64,000 nt of DNA from Streptomyces sp. SM10 (GTDB lineage: Bacteria > Actinomycetota > Actinomycetes > Streptomycetales > Streptomycetaceae), in contig NZ_NEUF01000068.1 of NCBI RefSeq assembly GCF_002910915.1, positions 1 through 64,000 of the forward strand. The letters are read 5' to 3'. The stretch's first letter is position 1. Each line of letters begins with the position of its first letter. A program made the position numbers and the translations under genes. The notes below the pieces were generated by a model. It saw only the letters and a list, made by a program, of their open reading frames with translations, made no database searches and was not told where the DNA came from. Shown piece by piece: positions 7,068 through 16,061 of the stretch.

Positions 7068-9992
7068 GTGGACTACGACTTCAGCGGCCTGGGAGCACGG
7101 CATTTCGAGCACCTGACCCAGGCGGTGGCGCGCAAGGTGCTGGGCCAAGACCTGGAAGTCCTCGGGGACGGTCCCGACGGCGGCAGAGAGGCGTCCTGGC
7201 ACGGCGCCGTTCCCTTTCCCGAGCCTTCCCCCGACTCGCCTTGGGCGGGCTATGGTGTGCTGCAGGCCAAGTACCGTCAGCGCACTGAGGGCACCCGTCG
7301 TGACACCGAATGGCTCATCACTCAAATCCGCGAGGAACTGCGTTCCTGGGCCGGCGCGACGGGTATCCGGGACAGAGGCGCTGTCCCGGACTATCTGCTA
7401 TTCGCCACCAACGTGGTGCTGTCTCCGCAGCAGGAGCGCGGGGGCATCGATCGCGTACATGTGGCCATCGCGGAGACCCTGGCCCAGCTGAAGCTGAGCG
7501 TCCGCGACTGGCGCGTGTGGCACTTCGACTCGTTGTGCACCTACCTGGACCAGTTTCCCGACATCCGACGCCCGTACGCGGCCCTCACTACCGCCGGGGA
7601 CGTTCTGTCCGCACTGCGTGACCGATTAGCCGCTCGTGAGACACATGTCGCCGACCGCGCCATGACATACGCAATGATGCAACTGGAGTCGAATCAGTGG
7701 GTACGGCTGGGGCAGGCAGGCCATGGGGACAACCAGCGGCTGCCGCTGGCCGATCTGGCCGTGGATCTCACCGCCACCACAAGCCACACCCACCCTGCCC
7801 CTTCATCTCCCGCTTCCACTTCTCTCTTCGATGACTCTTTTCTCACCGACCTCGGTTCTTCCTCGGCCGTCGAGGTTCTTAGCGGCCAGGTACAGGTAGT
7901 GGCGCACGTGCTGCGCCAGGGTGAGGAGATCTTGCGCCTCTCAGCATCCCCTGCAGGATTTATGCATCGGGCAGTTCTGGGTGGGCCGGGGCAAGGCAAG
8001 ACCACGCTCATGCAGATGATCTGCCAGGCCTACCGCGTGGCCATGCTGTCCTCCAGCCCTCAAAAGCTCAGCCCCACTCAGCAAGCCACCCTGAGCGCTC
8101 TGCAGGCGCGGTTCGCTCAACTAGGCCTGTCGCTCCCCAACCACCGGCGCTGGCCTGTCCACATTGATCTGCCTTCCTACGCTGCGGACATGGCCGGCGG
8201 GCGGCAGGTGAGTGTTCTGCAACGGATCGCAGATCAGGTAAACGCCTGCACCCCGCAGGTCACCGCGAACGACCTGCGGACCTGGTTGGGTGCCTGGCCG
8301 TGGCTCGTGGTCTTCGACGGATTGGACGAGGTCGCCTCATCCCCGGCACGCCGCCAGGTCTTCCGTGCCGTTGAGCAGTTCCTCACCGAGGTACGTCAGA
8401 CCGACGGGGACGTCCTTGTCATCTCGACCAGCCGGCCCCAAGGCTACCTACAGGAACTAGCCGGCATGGGATTCGCGCATCTGCATCTGGTACCGCTGGA
8501 GGCGGGCCAGGCCGTGAGCTATGGGCGTCAAGTCGCCCATGCCCGCTTCAGCGGCGATCCGGGAATGGCTGCGCAGATCGGAGACCGGCTCGCCTCGGCA
8601 GCGCAAGAGGATCTCACCGCGCGGCTGATGCGCACCCCTCTGCAGATCACTGTGATGTCGGTGCTGCTGGAGCACCGCGCACGCCCCCCGCAAGAACGTC
8701 ACCGGCTGTTCCAGGCCTACTACGACACCCTCTATCAGCGCGAGTTGAGTAAGCCCGGCCCTGCCAGTCAGCTCCTGCACAGCTACCGCTACGTCGTGGA
8801 CCGCCTGCATGAACGCACGGGACTGGTGCTGCATGTGTCCGCCGAACAAGCAAAAGGCGGTGAAGGCTTGATCCGCAAAGAGGAGCTGGACCAGCTCGCC
8901 CTGCAGCTGACCATCGCCGAAGGACACACTGACTCACCCGCCACACGTGCCCTGGCCACACAGATCGTGGAGGTATGCCTCAACCGCATCGTGCTGCTAT
9001 CGGCACGGGGCGACGACAAGGACATCGCCTTCGACGTTCGAAGTCTGCAAGAGTTCATGGCGGCACGAGAGATCTGCCGGGCACCAGATACCGAGGTGGT
9101 CGAGCATCTTTCGCAGCTGGCCCACAGCACGCACTGGCGCAACACCTGGCTGTTGGCAGCTGGCAAGATCTTCTATGAGCACCCCCGCAGCCGGGGTCCT
9201 CTGCTCACTGCCCTCAGGGAACTGCAGAGCCGGGGCCCAGTCGAGAATCTCGTCAACTCCGGTGGCGTCCTCGCAGCAAACCTGATCGACGATGACATCG
9301 CCAGCACCCAACCCCGCTACCTGCGACTGCTCCTTCAACAAGCCCTGGAGCTTCTCAACTCCCCAGCGTGCCCAGCACCTCTGCTGGGCGATGCACTGCA
9401 ACGCGCCGTGGAGCTCGATGCCGACTGCCGCCCCTTCATCGACCACGCACTCGAAGCCGGTCTTGACTCCACCAACTGGCGCTTCGCCGTCGCCTTCCAG
9501 CTTCTGGAATGCTGGTCACAACAGCATGGCCCTCTCTCTCCTGCGGCACGCGAACGGCTCGCCACCCTCCAGCGCCCCGATGCCCTCTACCTCTTTCCGC
9601 CTCGCACAATGCGTCCTCGCACTCACGGAGAGATCACTGAATTCAGTCTCTACTCTCTGATCGCGCCATACCTTTCGCTACCAGCTGCACCTGACGCCGA
9701 CACTCGCGAGGCTTGTGCCCGTGCACTCCGTGACGAGTCCGTCCTGCTGAACAGTCCCTTTAACGGCCACGCCACCATTCTTTACAGTGAACCCGGCGGA
9801 CTGCCGGACAACGCCGCCGAAGCCCTCACCGACCCGGCCGTACGCAATTTGATCGCCGACACAGCACGACGACTGCCCTACCCCCTCCACATACCCGCAG
9901 CCCAACTCGTCGGCCTGTGCGCCGCTTACCTGCAGCACCAGCCCGCCGGACAAAACCTCCTCTCCGCTCTTCCCCTCAGTAGCGAAGACTGA
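7068..9992 (+). CDS. NACHT (STAND) NTPase with N-terminal PD-(D/E)xK-like nuclease domain
   Basis: A predicted 974-aa immune sensor/effector. Residues 1-150 look like an Mrr/restriction-endonuclease fold: the helix FEHLTQAVARKVLG, then D37 in GDGPDGGRE and the Q-x-K signature VLQAKY (K68). The NACHT module follows, with Walker A GGPGQGKTT at 305-313 and Walker B WLVVFDGLDEVAS near 412-424, then STSRPQGY. The last 350 residues are helical repeats with no recognised sensor. By analogy with bNACHT/Avs proteins, phage detection would oligomerise it and switch on DNA cleavage; that is inference. GTG 7068 is preferred because the conserved block (DYDFSGLG) begins there; a TTG at 7041 is possible. 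The 3' end overlaps the convergent gene by 67 nt. Confidence 0.8.
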   Translation: MDYDFSGLGARHFEHLTQAVARKVLGQDLEVLGDGPDGGREASWHGAVPFPEPSPDSPWAGYGVLQAKYRQRTEGTRRDTEWLITQIREELRSWAGATGIRDRGAVPDYLLFATNVVLSPQQERGGIDRVHVAIAETLAQLKLSVRDWRVWHFDSLCTYLDQFPDIRRPYAALTTAGDVLSALRDRLAARETHVADRAMTYAMMQLESNQWVRLGQAGHGDNQRLPLADLAVDLTATTSHTHPAPSSPASTSLFDDSFLTDLGSSSAVEVLSGQVQVVAHVLRQGEEILRLSASPAGFMHRAVLGGPGQGKTTLMQMICQAYRVAMLSSSPQKLSPTQQATLSALQARFAQLGLSLPNHRRWPVHIDLPSYAADMAGGRQVSVLQRIADQVNACTPQVTANDLRTWLGAWPWLVVFDGLDEVASSPARRQVFRAVEQFLTEVRQTDGDVLVISTSRPQGYLQELAGMGFAHLHLVPLEAGQAVSYGRQVAHARFSGDPGMAAQIGDRLASAAQEDLTARLMRTPLQITVMSVLLEHRARPPQERHRLFQAYYDTLYQRELSKPGPASQLLHSYRYVVDRLHERTGLVLHVSAEQAKGGEGLIRKEELDQLALQLTIAEGHTDSPATRALATQIVEVCLNRIVLLSARGDDKDIAFDVRSLQEFMAAREICRAPDTEVVEHLSQLAHSTHWRNTWLLAAGKIFYEHPRSRGPLLTALRELQSRGPVENLVNSGGVLAANLIDDDIASTQPRYLRLLLQQALELLNSPACPAPLLGDALQRAVELDADCRPFIDHALEAGLDSTNWRFAVAFQLLECWSQQHGPLSPAARERLATLQRPDALYLFPPRTMRPRTHGEITEFSLYSLIAPYLSLPAAPDADTREACARALRDESVLLNSPFNGHATILYSEPGGLPDNAAEALTDPAVRNLIADTARRLPYPLHIPAAQLVGLCAAYLQHQPAGQNLLSALPLSSED

Positions 9993-11320
9993 CGGCAAAC
10001 TGGTTCGACAGTCACGCGCGGCCCATACCGGACGCTGTCATGCCCGCTTGGGCTCGTACGGGCCCAGCCCCGCAGGTAGGGGCGCAGGTCCTCTGGTGTG
10101 ATCGTCGCAGGGTCCGGTAGACCGGGATTTCGAGGTAGAGGGTCGATGCGATCGGCGTAGGCCCGGGCCCAGGTGGTCCAGGCAGTGGCTGCTTCGGCCG
10201 CGCCGAGGGTGACGTGGTGGTCCTCGATCGCGTCGCAGTAGGCGCGGATGGCGGTGGCTTCCCGCCAGGCCCGCACCTGTGTGCGCAAGGCTTTCAGCCG
10301 GTGCTCTTCCAGCAGGGCGGTGCGGGCCTGCCGCATCGCGGTCAGCCAGTGTTGGCGTGTCTCCTCCTCTTTGCGCTGTTGAACCTGGCGTCGTTCGTAC
10401 TCGGTGTGCGCGCGGTGGGCGATCTCGCGGAACAGGGCGGGGAGTTTGTCTTCCAGGCGCCAGCGTTGCCGGTCTCCCCAGTGAGAGCGCCTGCCTCGAT
10501 GCGCATAGGTGTGCGCGAGGCTGAGCTCGAGTTCGTGGGATGGGCGTGTGGTGCGCGCGGTCACGCGTTGCCATGCATATTTCGCGCCGCTGAGGTCGGG
10601 GACCTCGTAGGAGCCTTCGTGGAAGGAAAGCGGGAAGGAACTGTCGCCGATGGTGATCACCAGGCTGGCTGCTGAACCGGACTCCGGCGTGTTGGCCGTG
10701 TAGTTCTTGGACTCAGCAGCATGGCAAAGGGCGTGGAGGATGCGGCGGGCCCGGGGCTGACACTCGGGGCAGGCCGGGATGTGCGCTGCGACGGCTGCGG
10801 GGTGCAGGCGTTCTAGGGACAGGTCGTCAGGGACGGGGACAGCCTCCTCTGGAGGCGTGGAGCGTCGCGGCGGCGGCCCTGAGCGCAGGGTGATGACCAG
10901 GTCGCCTTTGTCGCGTCCGGTGTGCTGGAGATGGTGGCCGTCGGGGTGGTCTGCACGTACGGAGTGCAGGACGCGGCGCCAGCGGGCGCGCTCGGTGGGA
11001 GTGGGGTTGGTGATATGCAGAGTGCCGCCGGATTGCTGGAGTCTGGTGATCAGTTCGGCCGCCTCGGGTGCCGCCGACGGGGCAGGGACGCTCGGGCCTG
11101 GGGCGGGCGTGGCGTCGGTGTGGGCGAGGTGTTGGAGGCCGGCCTCAGTGGGGGCTGCGCTCCAGCGGCCGTCGGCCCCGCTCGTGGTGACTAGGCCACG
11201 ATTGCGCAGGGCGTAGACGGTTGCGGCGAGGCCGGAGTCGTCGGAGGTGATAGGTGTCTGGCCGTGGCAGACGCGGCGCAGGACGTCGAGTTGGCGCTCG
11301 TTGAGCTTGGTGCGGGCCAC
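9926..11320 (-). CDS. Uncharacterised protein with N-terminal winged-helix-like region
   Basis: A 464-aa Streptomyces-type protein with no assigned function. The first 65 residues (KLNERQLDVLRRVCHGQTPI) resemble a winged helix that would bind DNA. A Pro/Ala linker follows, then a middle domain containing CPECQPRARRILHALCHA, and then a long charged helix rich in Arg and Glu (YERRQVQQRKEEETRQHWL) that is probably a coiled coil. The C-terminal 22 codons overlap the end of the NACHT gene on the opposite strand. The gene lies 37 nt downstream of the next gene up (11358-12221) and is probably co-transcribed with it. The pairing of these two is something I associate with Streptomyces genomes, but no role is established. 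Confidence 0.6.
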   Translation of the reverse strand: MARTKLNERQLDVLRRVCHGQTPITSDDSGLAATVYALRNRGLVTTSGADGRWSAAPTEAGLQHLAHTDATPAPGPSVPAPSAAPEAAELITRLQQSGGTLHITNPTPTERARWRRVLHSVRADHPDGHHLQHTGRDKGDLVITLRSGPPPRRSTPPEEAVPVPDDLSLERLHPAAVAAHIPACPECQPRARRILHALCHAAESKNYTANTPESGSAASLVITIGDSSFPLSFHEGSYEVPDLSGAKYAWQRVTARTTRPSHELELSLAHTYAHRGRRSHWGDRQRWRLEDKLPALFREIAHRAHTEYERRQVQQRKEEETRQHWLTAMRQARTALLEEHRLKALRTQVRAWREATAIRAYCDAIEDHHVTLGAAEAATAWTTWARAYADRIDPLPRNPGLPDPATITPEDLRPYLRGWARTSPSGHDSVRYGPRVTVEPVCRQSSLLRGRAERRFCPAGWCCR

Positions 11321-11357
11321 GGATCTTCCTGTCGTCGGTGCCCGGACGGTCGGGGAG

Positions 11358-12221
11358 TCAGTCGTCGCGCTCGGCCTGGCGCAACGTCTCGAGAGGGATG
11401 CCGAGTTCCCGCTCGAAGCGGTCGGCCGCCTTGGCCTGTCCGGCCTGTCGGAGGCAGCCGATGGCCTTCTCCATGAGCTGGCCGATGCGGAGGACTTCGT
11501 CCCGCAGAGCCTTCAGCTCTTCGAAGCTCTCGACAACGTCCGCGCCGCACCACTGGCGCAGCAGGCCGTAACCAGGCTGGGAGCTGCGATCGACCTCCGC
11601 GCAGATCTCGGGGCTGATGTAGGTGCCGGGATTCTTGCCGCGGCCGCGATAGTAGCGGCCGTAGATCGCTTCTTGCCGTGCCCGGGTTTCGTGTTCGTGC
11701 ACGACGGTCATGAGGTGGTCGGCCCGGGTGCGGGCCAGGAGTTGCGCCACCTGGACGGTGGTCGGCCAGGGTGCGGTCAGCGCACCGTCGGCGTCGGTGA
11801 AGGACCGCGGATCGCTGTGAAAGAAGCTTTGGGGAACGTCGAGGAGCGCGGCCAGCGCAGGCACATCGTCGACGTACAGCACGCCCCGGTCCCGATAGTT
11901 GACGCCGAAGGACACGAGCCCTTCCCACAGGTGCTCGTCAAACAGGATGATGACTGCCCGGAACGCAGTGTCGTCATCGTCCGGACTGTCCCGCGTCAGC
12001 TCGCTCCACCGTTCCTCGTGGGCCAACCAGGCATCCTTGTCCTGCCAGGCAACCCGTAGCCGGGCCGGTGGCACCCACTCCTGCCTGCCTTCCGCTTCCT
12101 CCGCGACGAAGCAGACTTTGACCCGCACCGGGCGTTGCGTACCTATCTTCAGGACCTCGACCTCCGCGACCGGTCCGTGGTGCGGCGCCACCCGGTACGC
12201 CCACCGCTCCCCCACCTCCAC
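11358..12221 (-). CDS. Uncharacterised Streptomyces protein (often labelled PE-PGRS-like)
   Basis: A 287-aa protein. The N-terminus (VEVGERWAYRV) forms a small beta-rich domain that also contains REEWVPPARL-like sequence (here RQEWVPPARLRVAW). The rest is helical, with a final coiled coil (LRDEVLRIGQLMEKAIGCLR). GTG 12221 is preferred over an ATG at 12341 because AGGAGAGGGGGG lies immediately upstream and the conserved block begins there. I recognise no catalytic motif. It is the first gene of a probable two-gene operon with 9926-11320. Such proteins are sometimes annotated as PE-PGRS family in Streptomyces, a label that I think has no functional meaning. Confidence 0.6.
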   Translation of the reverse strand: MEVGERWAYRVAPHHGPVAEVEVLKIGTQRPVRVKVCFVAEEAEGRQEWVPPARLRVAWQDKDAWLAHEERWSELTRDSPDDDDTAFRAVIILFDEHLWEGLVSFGVNYRDRGVLYVDDVPALAALLDVPQSFFHSDPRSFTDADGALTAPWPTTVQVAQLLARTRADHLMTVVHEHETRARQEAIYGRYYRGRGKNPGTYISPEICAEVDRSSQPGYGLLRQWCGADVVESFEELKALRDEVLRIGQLMEKAIGCLRQAGQAKAADRFERELGIPLETLRQAERDD

Positions 12222-12644
12222 ACGCCCCCCTCTCCTGGCCAACGCCTCGCCACCATCTTGCTCCTGATACACGGCTGGAGGGCGAGCTCCGTCGGCGGGT
12301 TCGTCCGTGACGGCGAGCACGGTCCTGCCGCACTCGTTCATCCTCTCGTCGCTGCCTTGCCGTGCCAGGCGTTTCGCTGCCCTGGTTCCTCGGCTCCGGC
12401 GAGATCACCGACATCAATGTGCTGCGCTCATGTCTCATCGGCACTATGCGCTCGGTGAATCCCGACAGCGCCCGCGCCGCCCAGTACACGCAGCTCCACA
12501 GCCGCTAGCGAGTCCTGCGGAACGCCACGGACACCACACCCCCTCGTTCAGCCGGCTGTCACCCATCAGGCAGGCGGCTGGTCCACTCCTCTGAGGATGG
12601 CGGCTGCCGGGCATCGCGATCTTTTCCGCTCCATCGAGCTGTCC
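12222..12644. other. Intergenic region without a supported gene
   Basis: There are 423 bases between the end of the helicase gene (minus strand) and the start of the 287-aa gene (minus strand). The reading frame of the latter is open upstream to 12341, but I see no conserved coding pattern. It likely carries a promoter for the 287-aa gene. Confidence 0.35.
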
Positions 12645-14135
12645 TCAGCGCTGTAGCTCCAAGGCGGCGCATGACGGCAGGCCCGCAGGGTGGTGGTTGA
12701 TCCAGGACAGTCCTCCGATATCGAGCCGGGTACGGGTGCGGGTGACAGCGACATAGGCAAGGCGCGCTTCACCGTCATCGACCGGACCAGGTACAGGGTT
12801 GCCCGTCGCGTCGCGCTCGTCGCTGTCCTTGGGCGGAGTGAAGTCCTCAGCAATCTTCACGCAGGGCCATTCGCGCCCTTTGGCCTTGTGGGCGGTGGAG
12901 ACGGTCACCTCGGCCGCCTCTTCGGCGGTGAGTTGGGCGACAGCGGCGAGGATGGTGTCGGTGCCGTGGGTGTCGACCAGGTCGACCAGGGGCTGCAGGT
13001 CGCGTCCTGCGGGGTCGTGGGCGGCGTAGTCCTGCAGCTCTCCCCAGGTGGGGAAGAGCACGAGTTCGGGGTGGTGGGTGCGGCGCCCTTCCTTGAGGTC
13101 GTCGGCGGCCTGTGCCAGGGCGCGCAGGCTGGCTCCTCCCCCGGCCAGAGCGACATTGAGTCCGGCGGCCAGCAGCTGCATGACTTGGGTCATGGCGCCG
13201 ACGTTGGTGCGGCACAGGACGGCGTCGGGCCGTTCAACTGGGCCGAGTTCGGTGAACACCTGCGGGGTGCCCTTCAGCCGGAGAGGGGCGTCGGCCAGGG
13301 CCAGCCACCGGTTGGCCTCTGCGGCCAGGCGCGGGCCGAAGCGGAAGGACTGCGACAGGACGAGCCGAGTGCCGTCGAAGGCGGTCATGACGTCCTTGGC
13401 GCCGCGCCATTGGTAGATGGCCTGGGCGGAGTCGCCGACCATCACCAGCTGAGTGTGGTCGCGCTGGCTGTTGAAGATGTGCTCGACGACGGGATTGGTG
13501 TCCTGGGCCTCATCCAGCAGCAGGAAGTCCGCCTGGATCTTCGGGGAGGTCAGGGACCAGAGTTTGAGGTAATGGTCATGGTCGAAGCGCACGGCGCCGT
13601 CGTCGGGGTGCTGCAGATCGGCCCAGGCTCTGCGGGCGAACGGGAGGACGTGTGTGGCGAGTTCGCGGTGGTAGCCGAGGTCTTCCAGGCCGCGCAGGCG
13701 GGGTACGTGATGCTGGGTGAGGGCGGGGTCGGCGGAGTGGCAGAAGCGGGTGATGGTGCGCAGGGTGGCGTAGGAGAGGGCGGTGGGGGTCAGGTCGCGG
13801 TCGCCGATGCGGATCATTTTGGTGATGCCCAGGGCCTGGCCGGCCTGCCAGCCGGGGCGTCGGGGGGCGTTCAGGCGGCGGTGGTAGCGGTGGCCGACGG
13901 CGGCGTAGGCCAGCGAGTGGGCGGTCTTGCAGGTGACGGTGGTCGGGAAGCGGGCGGCTGCGTCCTGGGCGATGGCCCGGTTGTAGGCGAGGTAGCGGCC
14001 GCGGCGCGGGGTGGACTTGGCGAGCAGGGCCAGGGTGGTGGTCTTGCCGGTTCCGGCGCCGGCCTGCAGGACCAGGTGGGCGCCGGCGTGGAAGGCGTCG
14101 GCCGCGGCGGTCTGTTCGTCGGTGGGGTTCAGCAC
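12645..14135 (-). CDS. UvrD/Rep-like SF1 helicase
   Basis: A 496-aa superfamily 1 DNA helicase. Motif I is QAGAGTGKTTT (residues about 20-30), motif II is LLLDEAQDTNP, motif III is VMVGDSAQAIYQWRG, motif V is VSTAHKAKGREW, and the last motif is LAYVAVTRTRTRLD. It is shorter than UvrD (about 720 aa), resembling the compact F-box-like/UvrD-like helicases common in defence operons. Translation starts at a GTG that overlaps the stop of the upstream RHH-like gene (GTGCTGA), making it the last cistron of a three-gene coupled operon. A role in handling foreign DNA is inferred from context only. Confidence 0.85.
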   Translation of the reverse strand: MLNPTDEQTAAADAFHAGAHLVLQAGAGTGKTTTLALLAKSTPRRGRYLAYNRAIAQDAAARFPTTVTCKTAHSLAYAAVGHRYHRRLNAPRRPGWQAGQALGITKMIRIGDRDLTPTALSYATLRTITRFCHSADPALTQHHVPRLRGLEDLGYHRELATHVLPFARRAWADLQHPDDGAVRFDHDHYLKLWSLTSPKIQADFLLLDEAQDTNPVVEHIFNSQRDHTQLVMVGDSAQAIYQWRGAKDVMTAFDGTRLVLSQSFRFGPRLAAEANRWLALADAPLRLKGTPQVFTELGPVERPDAVLCRTNVGAMTQVMQLLAAGLNVALAGGGASLRALAQAADDLKEGRRTHHPELVLFPTWGELQDYAAHDPAGRDLQPLVDLVDTHGTDTILAAVAQLTAEEAAEVTVSTAHKAKGREWPCVKIAEDFTPPKDSDERDATGNPVPGPVDDGEARLAYVAVTRTRTRLDIGGLSWINHHPAGLPSCAALELQR

Positions 14136-14596
14136 GAGTGTGCTCCGGTGGTCAGGGCGCGTCCCAGAGCTGCCAGGAGCTGGGCCGTGGACGTGCGGGT
14201 GAGCAGGGCGTGCAGGGTGAGGTCGAGGTAGTCGGCTTCGTTCCGAGTCTGACGGGCCACGGCCTGACTCAGCGTCTGCTCGACGAAGGTGTGCGGGGCT
14301 TGGCCGCGCGCCGTGGCCGCCCGGCGGATGCTGTCGTGTACGGCGGGCGGGAAGGCGATGTTGAGCAGGGTGTGGTTCTGGGGGTCGGGGTAGTGGGTGC
14401 TGATCACGTCGATGGGCAGCAGCGGATCGAGGCGGCGGCGCAGGCGGTGCAGCGCCCGGTGGGGGGTCTTCGCGCGGACGACGGCCATGAGGCGGGTGGC
14501 GTCGTGGCTGGCGGCCAGCGGCACCGTGCGGGCGGCCCGATGAAGCTCAGCCTCAGTGAGCACCCGGGTCAGGGTGATCTCCAAGGCATGGTGCAT
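14129..14596 (-). CDS. Ribbon-helix-helix-like small protein
   Basis: A 155-aa protein, second in the operon. Its ATG overlaps the stop of the preceding gene (TGATG at 14594-14598), and its own TGA overlaps the helicase start. The N-terminal half (MHHALEITLTRVLTEAELHR) is a small alpha/beta unit. Residues 85-120 (LLNIAFPPAVHDSIRRAATA, then GQAPHTFVEQTLSQAVA) have the beta-strand plus two-helix pattern of a CopG/Arc-type ribbon-helix-helix domain. I would expect a dimeric DNA-binding protein, perhaps an antitoxin-like regulator or a helicase partner. The family assignment is by eye. Confidence 0.6.
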   Translation of the reverse strand: MHHALEITLTRVLTEAELHRAARTVPLAASHDATRLMAVVRAKTPHRALHRLRRRLDPLLPIDVISTHYPDPQNHTLLNIAFPPAVHDSIRRAATARGQAPHTFVEQTLSQAVARQTRNEADYLDLTLHALLTRTSTAQLLAALGRALTTGAHSC

Positions 14597-15474
14597 CACG
14601 GCCGGGCCCCGCAGCCGCCGTTGGGAGCGGCGCCAGGCAAGCGGGGGCGAATGTGGGAGTGGTGGATCAGGGGGTCGAAGGTCTGCCATTGGGTCAGGGC
14701 GAGGTCGGCGGCGCCGAGGGCGCCGGCGTGGGCGGTGCAGCGCTGGGCCCGCCAGCGCAGTTGCTCGGCGTAGGGCAGGTGGGTGAGGTCGTAGAGGGCC
14801 ATAAGCCCGTCGGGCAGCGCCAGTTGCCCGTGCACGGGGCCGGCGGGCCGGAGGGTCCAGGTGCCGGTCGGGGCGGCGGTGTCGAGGACGGGGCGCGGGC
14901 AGCGGTAGCGGGTGCGGGTCTGGGCCACGCACCGGATGGCTTCGAGGGGGTGCGCGGCGAGGTAGCGGGTGTAGAGGAACTGCACGACGGGCCGGGTGAT
15001 GGCACAGGCCGTAGATGCCTGGGGCGGCGGGTGTGGGGACGCCGGTGCGGCTGGAGTGAAGAGGCCGGCGTCGATCAGGGTGCGGGTGCGCACAGCGAGT
15101 TGGCGGCGCGCCTCGGCCAGACGGGGAGTGAGGCGCGTGGTGGGAGTGCGGCGGCTGGGGCACAGGACGGCGTGCGGGATGCGGCACCAAGTACTGCCGT
15201 CGCCATGGCGATAGGCGATGCCTCCACTCAGGTGCCAGCGGCAGGAGGCCGGGACGGTGCTGGTGGCGACTTCGTACGGGTGCAGACTGACGGGCCGGTG
15301 ATTGTCGCGCTGGTACCACTCGATGCGGTTGCCGCACGCGCGGCAGCGGCTGGTCTGTCCGGTGCGCAGCAGGCGGCTGGGGCTGTTTGCCGAAACGCGC
15401 AGCGAGCGGTGACGGCGGGAGCCGAGTGGACTGCCGTCCCAGCGGCAGGCCACGGGCGGGGGGTGGGGGCACAT
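14596..15474 (-). CDS. DUF6083-like protein with a zinc-ribbon-like N-terminus
   Basis: A 292-aa protein, first gene of the operon with the RHH-like protein and the helicase. Residues 40-110 carry CRACGNRIEWY, RPVSLHPYE, CRWHLSGGIAY and TWCRIPHAVLCP. This Cys/His/Trp pattern is, as I recall it, that of DUF6083, a Streptomyces family of unknown function. The Cys pairs suggest a zinc ribbon. The C-terminal half is Arg/Ala-rich and contains another Cys. The start at 15474 may be upstream of the true one, because the first 30 residues are low-complexity. The family is often seen beside mobile or defence genes, but its role is unknown. Confidence 0.6.
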   Translation of the reverse strand: MCPHPPPVACRWDGSPLGSRRHRSLRVSANSPSRLLRTGQTSRCRACGNRIEWYQRDNHRPVSLHPYEVATSTVPASCRWHLSGGIAYRHGDGSTWCRIPHAVLCPSRRTPTTRLTPRLAEARRQLAVRTRTLIDAGLFTPAAPASPHPPPQASTACAITRPVVQFLYTRYLAAHPLEAIRCVAQTRTRYRCPRPVLDTAAPTGTWTLRPAGPVHGQLALPDGLMALYDLTHLPYAEQLRWRAQRCTAHAGALGAADLALTQWQTFDPLIHHSHIRPRLPGAAPNGGCGARP

Positions 15475-15651
15475 GGGAGGGAACGTGCCAGGCGGCGCGC
15501 CGCGGGCGCGGGGCTCGTGGCGGGTGTGTCCTGCGGATGGCGCAGCGGATACGAACTTCCGCGCGAGGATGGGAGTGTGCGTTCTATTGCGGTGACCCGT
15601 CCGGGTGGTGCGTTCCCGGCGGCCGCGGGACGGCGGGGCGGTCCGGACGTG

Positions 15652-15906
15652 TCAGGCGCCGGGCGGGGTGTGGCCGTCGCAGAGGGTGCCCAGCAGGTGG
15701 TCGACGGGGACGTCGAGGGCGTGGGCGAGGGCGTGCCATGTTTTCAGGCTGCCGATGGTGCGCCCCTGTTCGATCTCGATGAGGGTGCGCCTGGCCAGGC
15801 CACTGCGGTCGGCCAGTTCGTCGTAGGTGAATCCTCGCTCGGCCCTCAGGCGCGCCAGCTCCAGGCGCAGCGCGGTGAGGTTGGGGTCGGGCGGGAAGAT
15901 CGTCAC
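15652..15906 (-). CDS. XRE-family transcriptional regulator
   Basis: An 84-aa stand-alone HTH_3 protein. The helix-turn-helix is at residues about 14-68 (LRAERGFTYDELADRSGL, RRTLIEIEQGRTIGSLKTWH), with no additional domain. It is encoded divergently from the Cys-rich protein at 16062. The short intergenic region contains a perfect 18-bp inverted repeat plus a related third copy, which is the obvious operator. It most likely represses itself and the divergent gene, and perhaps the downstream DUF6083 operon, whose first gene starts 178 nt beyond its stop. Confidence 0.85.
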   Translation of the reverse strand: MTIFPPDPNLTALRLELARLRAERGFTYDELADRSGLARRTLIEIEQGRTIGSLKTWHALAHALDVPVDHLLGTLCDGHTPPGA

Positions 15907-15920
15907 CCCACCATCCGATG

Positions 15921-16004
15921 GTGCAGCACCCTGCCCTGTCAGTGCAGACCTCTGCCCTATTTCTGCAGGTCGTCACCCTCAGCGGCAGGGCAGAGGTCTG
16001 CACT
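15921..16004. promoter_or_regulatory. Operator: perfect 18-bp inverted repeat plus third degenerate copy
   Basis: AGTGCAGACCTCTGCCCT at 15941-15958 is repeated as its exact reverse complement at 15987-16004, with a 28-bp spacer. A related GTGCAGCACCCTGCCCT lies at 15921-15937 in direct orientation. The array lies between the XRE regulator and the divergent gene, overlapping where both promoters should be. I infer binding by the XRE protein. Confidence 0.75.
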
Positions 16005-16061
16005 AGCGTGTGCGGGTTGTCATCCGGCGACGGCAAGGATCAGGAGGGAGGGACACACCCT

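Noticed and set aside
12690..14231. 513-codon Gly/Val-rich plus-strand ORF opposite the helicase
   Set aside because: Composition is that of an antisense frame; helicase motifs lie on the minus strand.
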